A stretch of 64,000 nt of DNA from Piper betle (GCA_033002965.1 JAURVB010004661.1:1-64000); one strand, 5' to 3'. Shown: positions 1-12,400, counted from the first letter of the stretch. The notes: generated by a model not told the origin, from the letters alone. Made by a program: numbers and translations.

Positions 1-600
1 CGAGCATAGGGAATTTGTGGTGCAACATAGTCATTTTAGCTATACTTATCGAAACGCTAGAATTAAATCCTTACCTTGATGAGGTATTCCTCGCCTCCGT
101 TTGCACCTGCCTCTCCGCCCTTGTCCGCTCTGCTTGTTACCCCCCACAAGTACCGCCGCTCCATCTCTGTTGCCGTTGCCGCCCCCCTTTGGCTGCCTCG
201 CTGGTGGTTGTCGCTTCAAAGCTCGCCGTATGTTGCTTTGGCCTCCTCTACGAGGGCATCTTCCTCAACCCTTTCGACTTCGGCCTCGAGTGCGACATAA
301 GCCAGACCACTCCTTTCCCCTCCCCATGCCACTGCCACCTCAGCCATGCCCGCTCCCGCTCCACCTCGTCCGCGGCGTGTGACGTCTTTCTTAGCGGCAA
401 TATTTGTCCATTGGGGCAAATCGGGAAGCCGGTGCAGGCACCTGTGGCCCGGGGCATGGCATCACCGACGGTGGGGTCGGCATGAACAGAGCAGCCCCTT
501 ATTCAGCCCCTTATTTGAACAGGGGCTCCTCTGTTGTGTGTGAGGTGGCGCCAAACAAGGGCTCCTTTGTTTGGGTTTTGTCCTTGTGGGCGACCTTGGT
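1..600. other. No supported gene; C-rich stretch
   Basis: Open frames here overlap in several frames over a C-rich, low-complexity stretch (about 85-375) and show no recognisable domain. Around 495-565 short related phrases recur (cccttattcagccccttatt, aacaggggctcct, aacaagggctcct). It could be the former 5' flank of the DUF789 relic that begins at 622, but nothing in the sequence proves it. Confidence 0.4.
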
Positions 601-621
601 GTTATGTTCTTGTTTTGATAG

Positions 622-1545
622 ATGATGGCTGGGGGTGTGGATGATGATTGGAATGTTGAAGTCTATTTCTATCTTGGGGACTTGTGGGAGTCTTTTCGGG
701 AGTAGAGTGCAAATGGCGCCGGTGTGCTAGTTGTTCCGAATGAGAAAGAGCAGGTTGTGCAGTACTATGTGCCTTATCTCTCCGATATACAGATTTACGG
801 TGGGCTTTCCCCTTCGGATCAATTTAGGTAATCTTTTGTGGAGGAAGGCATTGTTAAATTTTGGTTCTTCAAATAATGTTTCTTGACTTGATTGATACTG
901 AGTTTATGATTCTATTGAATATTTGTATTTGATGATTTGATCATAAATATTCGTGTATGAACTGCTGATTGATTAGTAGCTGCACCTGGATACATACAAT
1001 CATATGTATAGTTGGAGTTGAATTTGCTAACAGGTTGGAAGCGAGAGCCATTGTTTCGTATCATGCGTATTAAGCCAATGCAAGCTATGCAATTGGGAGA
1101 TGATGGTAAATTGGGTAGTGAGGTTAGTGACTTATTGTTATATCCCGCCCCATTATTTGATGTTGCTGGAATTTTCTTCAATGTGGTCTATTCATGATTG
1201 AATATGATAGCTACTTCTTGTGGCATGATATCTTTTCTTTGGAAGGCCATGCTAATTTCGTCAGAATGGATAATCTATCTTTGAATGATAGATCTAAGAA
1301 TTGCTCTGAATGTTCTTCTCGTAGTGACGATAGTTCTGTAGGCATCCAACGAGGCCATCTTTTCTTTGAATATTTTGAACACGATTAGCCACAGTGTCGA
1401 GAGCCATTAGCTGATTAGGTAAATTTTGCTGCCAACTTATTCGAACACTGATAAATGCAGTGGATTGTATCTGATACTTGAATACATGCTCGTGTAGATT
1501 GCAAATCTTATTGGTCGTTATCCTGATGAGACTAAGAAGTTGTGA
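622..1545 (+). pseudogene. DUF789-family gene relic
   Basis: Exon 1 (622-827) reads MMAGGVDDDWNVEVYFYLGD, then LWESFRE, a stop where DUF789 proteins have a tryptophan, then SANGAGVLVVPNEKEQ and VVQYYVPYLSDIQIYGG. This is the hallmark LGDLWESF...GAG...VVQYYVPYLS block of the plant DUF789 family, whose function is unknown. A GT donor follows at 828. A later exon around 1290-1430 reads SSRSDDSSVGIQRGHLFFEY then FEHD and a stop, resembling the family's acidic/serine stretch and its FQY segment, and ends at a gtaaat donor. A further piece from about 1499 ([15 protein letters not shown], stop) may be the next exon. The kept intron borders suggest a decayed gene copy, not a retrocopy. In-frame stops make it non-functional. 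The C-terminal half is not visible. Confidence 0.6.
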
Positions 1546-2290
1546 TATTTCATCTCGTGGAGGTGTTGACCGACGTGATGTGAAACCACTGCATATTATT
1601 CAACCTGAAGGTCCAAGTTTTTGAGGCCAATCCGTTGGCTATGTGGCAAGTGGTGCTCCTTTCCAGCCGTGGCAAGTGGCTCCAAAATGATGGCTTTGAT
1701 CCCGTAGCGGGAGAGATACTTTGTCGAGACCCTTCGGCATTTACGACAACAAGCAGTAAGATGGGAAGGGCGGCCTTCCTCTTTGATATGACCGGTAGCA
1801 CTGTAAACTCCTCTCCTTGGCCGATCAGTAGGGCGATGGACAGCAACGAAACCCTGGCAAGCCCCTTTCCTTGGTTTCGTGGTACACTAGCAAGGCTTGG
1901 ACTGTTGGGGTCCCTCATCATACGATGGATGTGAGAAGACATGCAACTATATGGGGAATCATAAAGACATGGAGTTATTCCAAGAGGTACGAGGAATTCG
2001 AGAAGAATTGCTGAAGACGATGAGTATTTAGTATTTTGGCTCTTGGTATTTATGAGGTTGGTTTTCCTTTCCTATATATATAGTTGTATTATGAAAGAAT
2101 AGAATAGGAGAGAGTACAAGTGTATCATTGTGTGCTTCACTGTGAGGGTTTTACAGTGAGGCTCTCCTCTCTCTCTTAAAGGAGGGAGAGCCTCTCCTCA
2201 TGGTAGCCTCTCCTCATGGTAGCCTGGTAGCCTCTCCTCATGGTAGCCTCTCTTCATGATGTACTTACTGTGTCCGATGTGTGTATCGGT
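1546..2290. other. Unassigned region, possible degenerate transposon
   Basis: Overlapping open frames of 99 aa (plus, 1635-1934) and 130 aa (minus, 1550-1942) show no family I recognise. The stretch 2040-2240 has a TATA-like ctatatatata, then a CT-rich segment with repeats of cctctcctcatggtag (about 2192-2255). It resembles decayed retroelement sequence but no termini could be fixed. Confidence 0.3.
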
Positions 2291-2434
2291 CCTAACTGGA
2301 GTGTGTTTCAGTTAGAGGTTGGTGTTCCTAACTGGAGTGTGTTTCAGTTAGAGGTTGGTGTTCCTAATTGGAGTGTGTTCCAGTTAGAGGTTGGTATTCC
2401 TAATTGGAGTGTGTTCCAGTTAGAGGTTGCAGTT
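2291..2434 (+). repeat. 36-bp tandem repeat, four copies
   Basis: Four head-to-tail 36-bp units begin with cctaaytggagtgtgttyca. Because 36 is a multiple of three, the frame stays open and would read PNWSVFQLEVGV four times with only small changes. The open frame around it (2240-2500) has no other sign of being a gene. I treat this as a minisatellite. Confidence 0.85.
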
Positions 2435-2997
2435 ACAGATCTAGACATGGTCACCATTGGTGGTGCATGTGAGAGAAGAAAGAGAAATTGTTCGTTGTGA
2501 GGAGAAGACATGAGTTTGGGTTCTTCGACAAGACCAACTGTAGTTTATTTCTTTGGTTGTGATTTTATTTCAATTTGAAAGTTTCCACTTTAAATTTGTG
2601 TGTCATATATCTTTTATCCTGTATTGGTTTGCCTTGTCAAAACACACACAACATGGTGTTTGGGGATTTTGGTTGTTAAAATCCCAACATGGACGAGAGG
2701 CAAGTGGGTTTCCATATCTTGGCCACGTTGGGTTTATCCATTGTACGGTGACTTATATATAAGTTAATAAAATAGACTCGACTTTGAAACGACAATCCTT
2801 CGCTCCACTTCGCAACAATGGCGATCAGCCGAATTTCGAAGTTCTTGCAACTGCAGTAAGTGGGAATGAGATGGGGGATGGTAGTGGCAGTGCAGAGGAC
2901 GTTCCAAAAGGCAAGGCAACAACACCTCCCTACACAGCCATTTTGTTACCAAATTACACTCAAGCGCAGCCATTTATGTTATCGAATTACCTTTAAG
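2435..2997. other. No supported gene
   Basis: AT-rich sequence with short open frames on both strands and no recognisable domain. A short inverted repeat (ttttggttgttaaaatcccaa) lies near 2670. It directly flanks the (TA)n-bounded element that starts at 2998. Confidence 0.35.
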
Positions 2998-3079
2998 TTA
3001 TATATATATATATAGATAAGGCAACACCGGTATGTGCTGCCCCATATTTCCAGTGCACCAGTGCTATCCTTTATAGGTC

Positions 3080-3096
3080 GTTGGATCTGATCCAAC
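3080..3096. repeat. Left subterminal hairpin of the (TA)n-bounded element
   Basis: GTTGGAT, a 3-nt loop (ctg) and ATCCAAC form a perfect 7-bp stem about 65 bp inside the (TA)n tract. The stem core GTTGGAT/ATCCAAC matches the second hairpins at 37758-37795, 38404-38440 and 38561-38590. Confidence 0.7.
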
Positions 3097-3104
3097 TGTC
3101 TCTA

Positions 3105-3400
3105 ATCACCCCACCCCCAATGCCTCCTCTCTGGCCCCGTAGGCTGACCAACATGGCTGCAGCCCGCTCTACCCGCTCGCTCCCTCGACTGAGGCCCTGT
3201 GCCACCCCTCGGCCGTGGCCCTGTGTCGCCCCTCGGTCGAGCTCAGTGCTGCCCCCTTGACTAGGGCCCAGTGCCGGCCCCTCAGCCGCGGCCCCTGACC
3301 TCAACCGCGGCCCGACCCAACCGCCACCGTCGCCCCCCGCTACCGCTGGCATTGTCCCAGCCATTGCCCACCATCACACCCACCACCGGTCGCAGTTGCG
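3105..3400. other. C-rich subterminal block
   Basis: This strand is strongly C-rich (tracts such as ctcaccccaccccc and cggcccctcagccgcggccc). The mirror block at 6650-6925 is G-rich on the same strand, so the two ends are GC-rich in inverted sense. A 97-aa minus-strand open frame here is low-complexity Gly/Arg-rich and I do not call it a gene. Confidence 0.5.
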
Positions 3401-3408
3401 GCCGGGCT

Positions 3409-3750
3409 CGACTTGAGTCAAAAAAACTAGACTTGGTAAATAATTGACTCGGTATCGACTCGAGTCATTAAATAAAAATTTGACTCAGTATCAATTCGAG
3501 TCAAGTTAATAAATAATTAACTTGGTATCGACTCGAGTCAAGTTAATAAATAATTGACTCGGTATCGACTCGAGTCAAGCCAATAAAAAATTGACTCAGT
3601 CCGGACTCGAGTCAATAAAATCTTGACTCGGTCCCGACTCGAGTTAATATTCTGAAATAATGCGTCCTAACTCGGTAAACGGTTGAAAACTTAATTTTGC
3701 GATCAACTATAAATTACAAAAAATGGCAGACTCTTATATATTTTGATGAC
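3409..3750. repeat. GACTCGAGTC array plus LTR-like fragment
   Basis: From 3409 to 3660 a unit of the form ttgactcggtatcgactcga + gtcaa, spaced by AT-rich linkers, recurs about six times at roughly 37-44 bp. From 3661 the sequence continues as tgcgtcctaactcggtaaac with gatcaactataaattacaaa and cagactcttatatattttga. The same order of words occurs in the solo LTRs (14645-14745 and, reversed, 17630-17730). The likeness stops near 3750, so this is a partial copy of the LTR 3' part or a sequence both families share. Confidence 0.7.
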
Positions 3751-4148
3751 ATTTAAATTATGTTGATGAAGTTGGCAACACATCAAAATCAAAACAGATG
3801 AGAGCCATCTCATTTAACTTTCTTCCACATGATGAATAAAAGTACAAACTTACAAGTTACAAATTTGTCAAGTTTGATTAAAGTCAATAACAATTCATGG
3901 AAACAAGTTACAAATCACTAGCATTATACAGTCGGAGCTATCACCCTTCTAGATTCGGAGCTATCATAGTCGTTCTGCATCACTGCTTTGAGATTCGCCA
4001 TCACCACACTGACGCCCCTGAATAGATGCCACGACTCCACTTTCAGATGGAACATTTTTTTGCCTACATATTTAAAAAACAAAATATAGAAAATAATCAC
4101 ATAAATTATATATAACAAAGATCAAAACAAGGGTTGTGTTAGACAACA

Positions 4149-6336
4149 TTACTGATGTGCTACAATTGCAGGGCAAGTGCGCTTATCATGCCCAACTCCC
4201 CGTTTATTGCAACCATGGCATAACCTATCTTTTACCATATGGTCCATTGTAAGTTCTTTACCACTCTTCCATCTTTTACCACTTCCTTTTGTCTTTGATT
4301 GTGCCGGTAGATGTACTTGTATTCCATGCTGGACTTGTATTCCATGATGTGGATCATCTACCACATCTTCTACCAATTTCTCTATCTCTAAAAGTTTTTG
4401 CTTGGCGAGGTCAAATTTCTCAGATGATGAATATGTATTTTTGGCCCATCGATTAAATATACAGTGCAATTCTCCCCAATTAGAGAATAAAGTTTTGTTG
4501 AAATCAGCACGAAGTTCCACTCCATCACCGTCAAAAATAACTTCCTTTGCTATTTCAAGTGTCCATCTCTTCATGATATAGAGTTCAGGAAAAATATCCC
4601 CTCATTCAATCTCAGTACATACAGCAAATGCCTACATGGAATACCTTCACTTTCCAAAAGTTGACAACTACATGTGCATCTACTGTCAACTCCCTTGTAA
4701 GTAACACGTGCAACCAACTCTTTATTTTTTATACAACATGTTACATCATACTGTTCAATATCATCTTCATCTAATTTCTTACGAGATGAGCCACAAACCA
4801 AACTGTATTATAATTCTTCTTGAAACTAATAAAATATTTTTCGAGTATAAACCTTTGTCATCTTAGATTCCATCTTGAATGGAGTGACCAATTTGGGGCT
4901 TTTATATGAGTTTTCATAAGATTTTTTTGCCTCGTTCAATCTCTGTCTTTTGATGACACTCTCAAATCTATATATAAATTCAATAAGGTTATTTTTTTAT
5001 TCACATACCTTGAGTAAAATGAGTTTTGAGATTTACTTCATTGTGAACTTCTTATACCAGCCAAAATATACCTTTGTTATACATAGGCACCTACGCATGA
5101 CGAATTGCATATATGGATTTTAACCACTCATTTCCCTCCAAGCAATTGTCTTTCATTATTACACTCCAGTGTGATTCAAATTCTTCTTTGTTTTTGGCAC
5201 CATAAATTAAACTATAGAATGACTAATAAAACTCCCTTCTGTGAGCAATTGCACCTAATTTTTCACTTTCCTTCTTAAGGATATGTCAAATACTAAGATG
5301 ATAATATATTGAAGGAAATGTCAATTTAATTGCTTTATCCATTGCAGGATCTTGATCAGTAACAATTGCCCCCAGATGCCTTCCATCCATGTATTTCAAA
5401 AATGTTTCAAATAGCCACACAAACAACTCAGTCTTCTCATTACACAAAAAACACATCCAAATGTAATTGTTTGCCTGTGATGGTTTACTCCAGTGAACGG
5501 TGCAAAAACAAGTGCATATTTATTTGTATCATATGTTGTACTAAAAATCATCACATCTGAGAAAAATTGATAATTTTTTCTTGCAATTTCATTAGCCCAA
5601 AAACAATGCTTCAATCTACCCTCATCATCTACTTCATAGGAATAAAAAAGGAGTTATTCATCTCTTTCATTTCCTCAAATTCCAACAATAATTGGGCATC
5701 TATTTCCTTTATCTCTTCTTTACTTCTTGTCTGGGCATTTCTAATATCTTTTTGTACAACCAATATTTTCAGCCCCACCTGCTTCAATTTTTAGCACAGA
5801 CATTAGTTGAGAAGTTCTTATATTAGCCTCTCCAAATATGTCAATAAAATTTCGGTGCACACTTGTAACATGCCTATGTGACCTGAGAAATTGAGTTTTT
5901 GATGGTGTCAGGAGTGCATGACTATGCCCCTCTTCAAAATGCATGACCTTCCATATGCCCTCTCTATTTTTAGTTACCCTGATGCATGCATGACAATCTT
6001 CTCTAATTATAGGATGGCTTCTCTTTTTTCCTTTGTGGGGTATTTTCTTTGTGCCTCATCTTCTCTTATATGTCCTTCTTTTTAACACACAAACACTTGC
6101 AACCATAACTCTTTTGTTCTCTTATGATAATTTGTACTATATTTACATAACCTAAATCCGGCCATTTTTTTGTAACTACTGTAGAAGTTGAGTTCATCGT
6201 CTAAGCAATCAAATTCTATTCCCACCTTTGATTTAAACTCATCTTTTACACTAGGATAGGCTGTTGTAATATGTTGACCTGATTCTTCTTCCTCATATCT
6301 GTTATCTTGATGATTGTCCATTCTTAAAAAATACAA
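4149..6336 (-). pseudogene. FAR1/MULE-type transposase relic
   Basis: Read on the minus strand, fragments in shifting frames follow the order of FAR1/FHY3-related, Mutator-like transposases. First is a FAR1 DNA-binding segment (6336-6082, VGIEFDCLDDELNFYSSYKK). A FAR1 linker follows (5944-5741, with LRSHRHVTSVHRNFIDIFGE). The MULE catalytic region comes next (5614-5396, LKHCFWANEIARKNYQFF-type start, then SDVMIFSTTYDTNKYALVFA and PFTGVNHHRQT), continuing near 5370-5300 as GAIVTDQDPAMDKAIK. A SWIM zinc finger lies at 4801-4571 (CTCSCQLLESEGIPCRHLLY). The C-terminal tail ends in a zinc-knuckle-like CHGCNKRGVGHDKRTC (4149-4574), whose C-to-H spacing is two residues longer than usual. Stops and frameshifts between the pieces make it non-functional. 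Host FAR1-family regulators are related to these transposases, but the surrounding element ends favour a transposon origin. Confidence 0.85.
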
Positions 6337-6649
6337 AATTTATAAAAACTAAGATTATTTTCAACTAAAATAGTAGCAATAAACATAATTTAATTTAGTC
6401 AAAGTACTTTTAACTCTTACCTGAACGTTTGTCTTTGGTTGGATTTGTTCTTAGCTGACATATGTAAATATGGCCTCCTCGACTACACTTACAAATATTT
6501 TTGACCTAAAAAAAATATAGAAACATAAGTATAAGAAATCAAGACAACTATCACGCCTCAAAAAAAAAATTATTGCTTTGTAATTTACTATTTAATTTAA
6601 GCATAAATCCAATTAAAAATAAAATTTTATGCTCGACGCAAGTTCTGCA

Positions 6650-6925
6650 TGTCAAGGGGGAGGCCGGCCAGGGGGGCGACAGCCGGGGGCCAGCGGTAGG
6701 GAGGGGCAGGGGAGGGGGGCGGCAAGTTGCCGACAGGGTGGGGCAGGGGGCAACATAGGGGTAGGGGTAGGGGACAGGAGGGGGGCAGGGCAGGGCAGGG
6801 TGTGGGGCAAGGGGCGACGTGGTCCTTGTGGCAAGGGGGCTACAACGTTTTATAGCCACGGGCTGGCGTGATGCAGGCCGGTGGGTGGGAGGGCGGGAGC
6901 ATGGGGGAAGGAACAGGGGGTGTTT
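6650..6925. other. G-rich subterminal block
   Basis: Long runs of G (gaggggcaggggaggggggc and similar) dominate this strand. It is the mirror of the C-rich block at 3105-3400. Several closely spaced G-runs could form G-quadruplexes. The open frames across it are Gly/Arg- or Pro-rich shadows. Confidence 0.5.
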
Positions 6926-6938
6926 GGGTAGCTTAGCT

Positions 6939-7013
6939 CCAGGCCATTGGATCTAGATCCAATGGCCTGGAATCAATGCACTGCCAAACAAGGCAATGCA
7001 TAGGAGCAAATTT

Positions 7014-7070
<57 letters not shown>
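6939..7070. repeat. Right terminal hairpins and (TA)n tract
   Basis: A perfect 32-bp palindrome with 16-bp arms and no loop (6939-6970, arm CCAGGCCATTGGATCT) is followed by a second hairpin at 6977-7000 (TGCACTGCC / GGCAATGCA, one mismatch). After about 15 bp the (TA)n tract 7016-7070 begins. The order from outside in, (TA)n then hairpin 1 then hairpin 2, is the same as at 37.7 and 38.4 kb. Confidence 0.8.
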
Positions 7071-7074
<4 letters not shown>

Positions 7075-8757
7075 ATTCTTCTTGGATTTCTAGGTAGAAG
7101 GTGGATGGAATTCACTCAGTATGGGCATTTATGTCAATATCGTCTTTGACATGGCTTGGTTGCCACATATAACAAGTCTTATCACTAAAGCGATGACTAA
7201 AACAAGTTAGATTTAATGGGGTAGGGTGTGATGTGGAAGGTATACTTAGGTTGACAATTTTTTTGGGAATGAGACTCCTTTTCTAAAGGATTTTTGTCTT
7301 TGGCAATTTTTACCATGTATCCCGCGACTTCCAGCTCCTGTTTCTTCGCCATCAAAGTTTGGAAAATCATTTGCAGCCCTTTTCTTTTCCCCCTCCCTCG
7401 TTCCGATCCTTATTGTCTCACACTCCTCAGTTAAGAAGGTTGGGACGGAGGTCAATTAGGTGGTTTGTTGGTGCCCGTGAGTGTCTAAATATGAAAAAAG
7501 AGATTCGGTACACAACGAAATATCTAACACTTAATCAAAAATTAATACCAAAAACAAAATTTTGTCCTCTAGAGATAGTAAACAAATATAAATGGCTATA
7601 TACAAATAATCACAAGTATTGTTGAACACGATCAAATAAACAAGTTACAATAATTTGTATATGAGCAAAAAATAATTAAAGCATAAAGAGTAAAGATAAG
7701 AAATCAAACACAAAGATTTGTAAAGAGGTTCCTAATTAATACATCTTCTCTTCTATACCACTGTATTTAATGGTTGGGTAGGGCTTATATGTATAACTAT
7801 GGCCAAACCGAAAATATGTTACAACCTATTTGTACAACTATTTGTCTTTCACCAAGCAAGACCCAAGTATTTTACAAGCCCATTTGTCCTTCACTACACA
7901 TAACCCTGAGCTTGCTTTACAAGCCACACGCTTGTCCTTCACCCCTTGATCTCTCACTCGACCTCACAAGTTCAATACGACACTCACAATTACAACACTA
8001 CTCAACCCAACTTCACACGAGAAGTGTACAGTAGCTCAATAGTGCAAGCATATACGATACACAAGATTAACAGGATCTTTACAATACAAGAGATATACAA
8101 AAATATAAAGTATTGTCCAATCTCTTGAGAAAGCTTTAAGGTTGACACAATGAAGCTTTATTCGAAGCTTATATCCAATTGTAGCATTTCAACCTTATTC
8201 CTAAATAACACACCCACTTTAGAATTCTCCAACATTTGAATATTTAGATAAGGATCTAGCACATTCATGTTGATAACAAGCTTCCTATATCATAAGTCCA
8301 CAGCTTGTGCAACATCCAACCACTTGAGTTATTAATGTGGAAACTTCCAAACTCCAACACAAGTTTTCCACTCAAGTTTAAATTCCAAATTCAAATAAGT
8401 CATTAAAACTTTAGGTTCCACTTGAAAATCCAGTCTTCAAGAAGTCTCTAATTCTGTCTTCAATAAGTCTTCAAGTCAAGTCCATGCCCATGTCCAAGTC
8501 ATTTTTACCAAGATCAATTCCATTTCTAAACATGTCCAAATGTCAAAAAACAATATGAAATGTCACAACATTCTAAAGTATACAATTCATAATTGAATAA
8601 TGAATCAACTTGCTATACTTCAACCAAACCTTATCATAGAACAATTCATCATATAATTCACACGAATAATATTTCATCTTCAAAATCCGAAGTGCCCAAG
8701 TCCAAAACTTAACAAAATCTACAAATAAGGGATATTAAATTAGAAAATGGTGAAAAC
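7071..8757. other. AT-rich region without a supported gene
   Basis: Only short open frames occur and none matches a family I know. Stretches such as caaacacaaagatttgtaaa near 7710 and the caagtc/tccaagtc-rich text at 8390-8530 resemble decayed retroelement sequence, but no LTRs or polyprotein words were found. Confidence 0.35.
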
Positions 8758-8773
8758 TTAGTGACAACAATAG

Positions 8774-9465
8774 ATGGAGAGGGAGACAAAAGAAGGTGGA
8801 ATCTTGAAGAAGAATGGGAAATTACAAGTCCAAGAGATGAAGAGGCGGTGGGTATCGAAAGTTAGGGTAGAGACCACCCAAACTTCCAGCAATGCTAGGG
8901 CTGAATCAGCATCATCTTTCCATGAGGAGTGGGGGTTCAAAGGTAAGCATGTTTGTAAGTGCATATGAGTTTAGCTTTTGATAAATGGTCAGATTTAAGA
9001 TGAAAACATGGGTTAGGCTGAAATGGTGTATTTAGGTTAGAATATGACATGGAAAGAAAAATAAAGATGTGATTATATTATTTTCTAAGAAGAAGTTGTT
9101 AATTGTATATTTATGTGCTGCAGGATACTTATTTGGATAAAAATCAATGGAAAATAATTTAAGTGGGAAGCATTTAAAATCATTTGTGTGCAAAATCTCC
9201 TTTTATTTACAGTGTAATCTTGATCTAGTAGAGAAAAATGCAATGATGATGACTAGTAATTTTAATCTAATATGTGCTGTCTTAATATCACCCTATTTTA
9301 TGATAATGGGAAGATTGTGGAGAAGGGTACATGAATTTCATAGTTAAAATCATTAGGTACATGTATGCTAACAAGAGATGTCTCAATCTACTTTGTGGAC
9401 AGATATATGAATAGAAATTAATGAATATAGTGTGCATGATTTACAATGTTGTAGATTTCAACAAC
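8774..9465 (+). other. Possible exon of a decayed gene, 5' flank of LTR insertion
   Basis: An open frame at 8774-8940 begins METKEGGILKKNGK-like (from a second ATG: MERETKEGGILKKNGKLQVQ) and runs to a good donor (aaag|gtaagc). The following sequence to 9465 is AT-rich. It may belong to the decayed gene that continues at 15492 beyond the inserted LTR. I recognise no domain, so this is weak. Confidence 0.2.
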
Positions 9466-9470
9466 ATACT

Positions 9471-12400
9471 TGTAACACCCTGTTTCGGGTCACCCGTGAA
9501 CCGACCCGGAAATGTCACCGGCGACCGAACCGTTCGCTAATGTACTGGTTCGGTTAAGCCGACCCGGATCTGCCCTCGGCGTCTTAAGATGGGGATGCAA
9601 CCATGAGATGCATGAATGGGAACAATTGGGTTCTAACGGAGTCCTACATGCATGTGATGATATGCAAGCAAAACAAAACCATTCAACAAGCAAGAAATTT
9701 AAATAAAAATTTATTAATATTTATGGAAAAACGGACAGAATCTCCCCTAAAAGTACAATAGGGGCCAACCTATCCACAACAAGGGTATATAAATATTTTA
9801 TCAAAATACGATAAAATATAACAATCTACTATGGCATTCAATCATTATCTCTTTCGTTTCATCTGAGCCGAGTCTGAACTCCAAGGCTCCCTACTCATTC
9901 ACAATTATCCGCTCGTCTCATAAGAAGCAATTTATCAAGACAAAAACATTCTAATTATCATTCACACAGCATTAACACACCATCATTATACATTACACGC
10001 GGCAGGTACATGTGTGCGCAGTTCCGTGCTGCTCCTCCGCAGTCCCGACAGCTTTCATCGCTCGCATTCCTCACCTACATATATATAGAAAAACCATCAG
10101 TAACGAGTGTTACCGGCCCGGAAAATAACTAATATCAATCTGGCACAGGAGAGCAAACTCTCCTGTTGAATGAAAACCATATACTTCCTCAAGAACTCTC
10201 ATCAGGGCACATATGGGAGCCGTCGCCCTCGGGTCGACAACGTCCCCCTTTCTTTCTCATTCTCATACCTTAGCCATTTCTCTATCGCTTCTCGCATCAA
10301 ATCTCATTCCTTTTCGCCCTCTACACCTTCCATATTACTCCTAGCCTTGAGCACGAAGGCCGAGCACTCTCAGGCAGTCGCCTTTAGTACCCTTTGAAAC
10401 CACAAGTCTAGACATGCGCTGCATTGCAGTACCCGTGAACCTCCACACTTCTCCGGGTTTGAGGAACTCAAAGGTGGAGTTGTCAGGATCCCTCGGGAAT
10501 GAAACGGCCCGCACACCATTCCAGAGCCCACTATCGACTCACACGTGCCCGCTCGCGTAGCACGGTAGTCGGATTTCCCTCATTCAATCTCTCACTAAAA
10601 ACACGAAAACTATACATATATATAGGTCTAGGTTGGGATTTATACAATAGGCCCAAAGGCATCGTGAGCTGGATCTGAAGTTCGAAAACAAACTCGAGGG
10701 ATCTCATCCTCGAGGGTTATTAATCCGGAAAATTGTTGGCTAAATGGCCCGAGTTAAGTGGGATCCGATAAAATGCCACTTAACTCATCCTGCACATGAT
10801 AAATCAAATACACAATAGAGTAGCGTAAAAACAGAGAACGAGTCCTAAATGGACCTGGTAGAAGCTCCACACGGGTCCACGCGCCTAGGCGGCGAGCTCC
10901 TACATCGTGCCTACACAATCAAGCTAAAAGCTAACGCCCGCATGATGAATCGCACATCCTATAGCATGCACACACAATCAACACAATCACGCATCAATCA
11001 CACATTCATCCTAAGTCAATTCTAGTGAGTTTTCAATCTACTTTTCATGAAATCAGGTTAATTAATTAGTTCACCTAATTAATTCCTTACTTTTCCATTT
11101 TAACACTCATCAATCAACCAATTTCATAATTTTTATTAAATTACACACAAACATACAAACACGTCAAAAATATGAAAATTCATCTAATTATCTAGTCTAG
11201 CATGCTTCCCTAATAATTATAAAATTTAAGAATTTACGTCGGAGTAATTTATACCTCGCGTTGTTGAAAATCGGCGACAGGTTTCCTTTCGTGGCTCGAA
11301 ACTCGAATTCGGCACCTAGCAACATCCGAAGTTCGATTGGATTTGACCGGGTATGTTTGGCGGATGATCCGGCGAATTTCCCACGTATCCAATTTTTCGG
11401 CGGTTCTGGCAAGTTTCAGTGATTTCTGTCGGTTTCCGGCGGTTTTCCGGCGATGATTCTGGACGGGGCAATCAAGGGGTCTATCGGCACTAGCTCGATG
11501 AGCTTGGTCCAATGGTGGTGTCAAATAGGTTACCCGGGGCAGCGATGGCTGTCGGCGGCGACGTCGAAAACGGCCGGCGGCGGTGGCGTGCTCCGATCAG
11601 GGCTACGGCCAGCCTCGACGGTGGTCGGGATGATGGGGGAAACGTCGGCGAGGTCAAGGGGGTGGTCGTTGAGGTCATGGCGGTGACGGCACAGCCCGGA
11701 CGGTGGCGAATCAACAAGGAGAGCGTCCCGGCTCGTGGGGCGATTTCGGCGTCGTGGCAGTGAGACGGTGGCCGAGGTTGGTCGGGGCGGGACAACGACG
11801 GCACTGCAAGGCGGGGCTGTAACACCCCAAATCCGGTTCACGCTCGTGAACCGAACCGGCATGTTACTGGCCCCGGTTAGGTTCGCTAACCTGAACCTAA
11901 CTCATGCGGATCCAATCTCGGCGTCTTAAGATGAAGATACACTCAGCAGATGTCACCCTAACATGGTACTACATGAATGACATGCAAATCAAAATACACA
12001 CCAAGACAATCCCGATAAAAATTAATAAAACTTTGAAATATAATAGACAGAGTTTCCCATAAAAATTCAATTAAGGGCCACCCTGTCAATATCATATATT
12101 CAAACATATATACGCATAGCAACAATAGCATTCACACAGACTTCTAATCTACTATACTCATCATTATCTGAACTTTGGGTCTTAACCCATCATACTTTTG
12201 CTGCGCTACTCTGATCATTCATCTTCATTCTGTTATCGTGTCTTAACATTTCATTCACATCATATCATCATGCTCAAACATTTAATCATAGCATTCACAA
12301 AATAATAACATAATAATACAATATTAAACATTCAGAAATCTAACATGTGTGTGCACAAGACCTCATTGCTCCTCCGTCCTGGCCGGCCCGTCCATCTCGT

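Larger units (their letters stand above)
2998..7070 (-). mobile_element. (TA)n-bounded hairpin-ended transposon with FAR1/MULE relic
   Basis: A (TA)n tract at 2998-3014 and another at 7016-7070 bracket about 4.0 kb. Reading inward from the left there is a hairpin GTTGGAT-ctg-ATCCAAC (3080-3096), a C-rich block (about 3105-3400), an array of GACTCGAGTC units (3409-3660) and then the relic transposase on the minus strand (4149-6336). The right side mirrors this with a G-rich block (6650-6925), a perfect 32-bp palindrome (6939-6970), a second hairpin (6977-7000) and (TA)n. The elements at 37.7-41.0 kb have the same order. I infer that this is the transposase-bearing relative of those shorter copies. 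No target duplication can be defined because the flanks are TA repeats. The link between left and right ends is inferred from their inward-facing order and shared layout. Confidence 0.6.

Noticed and set aside
1550..1942. 130-aa minus-strand frame and its 99-aa plus-strand partner
   Set aside because: Neither shows a recognised motif, and the two overlap almost fully. Either could be transposon debris, so no gene is called.
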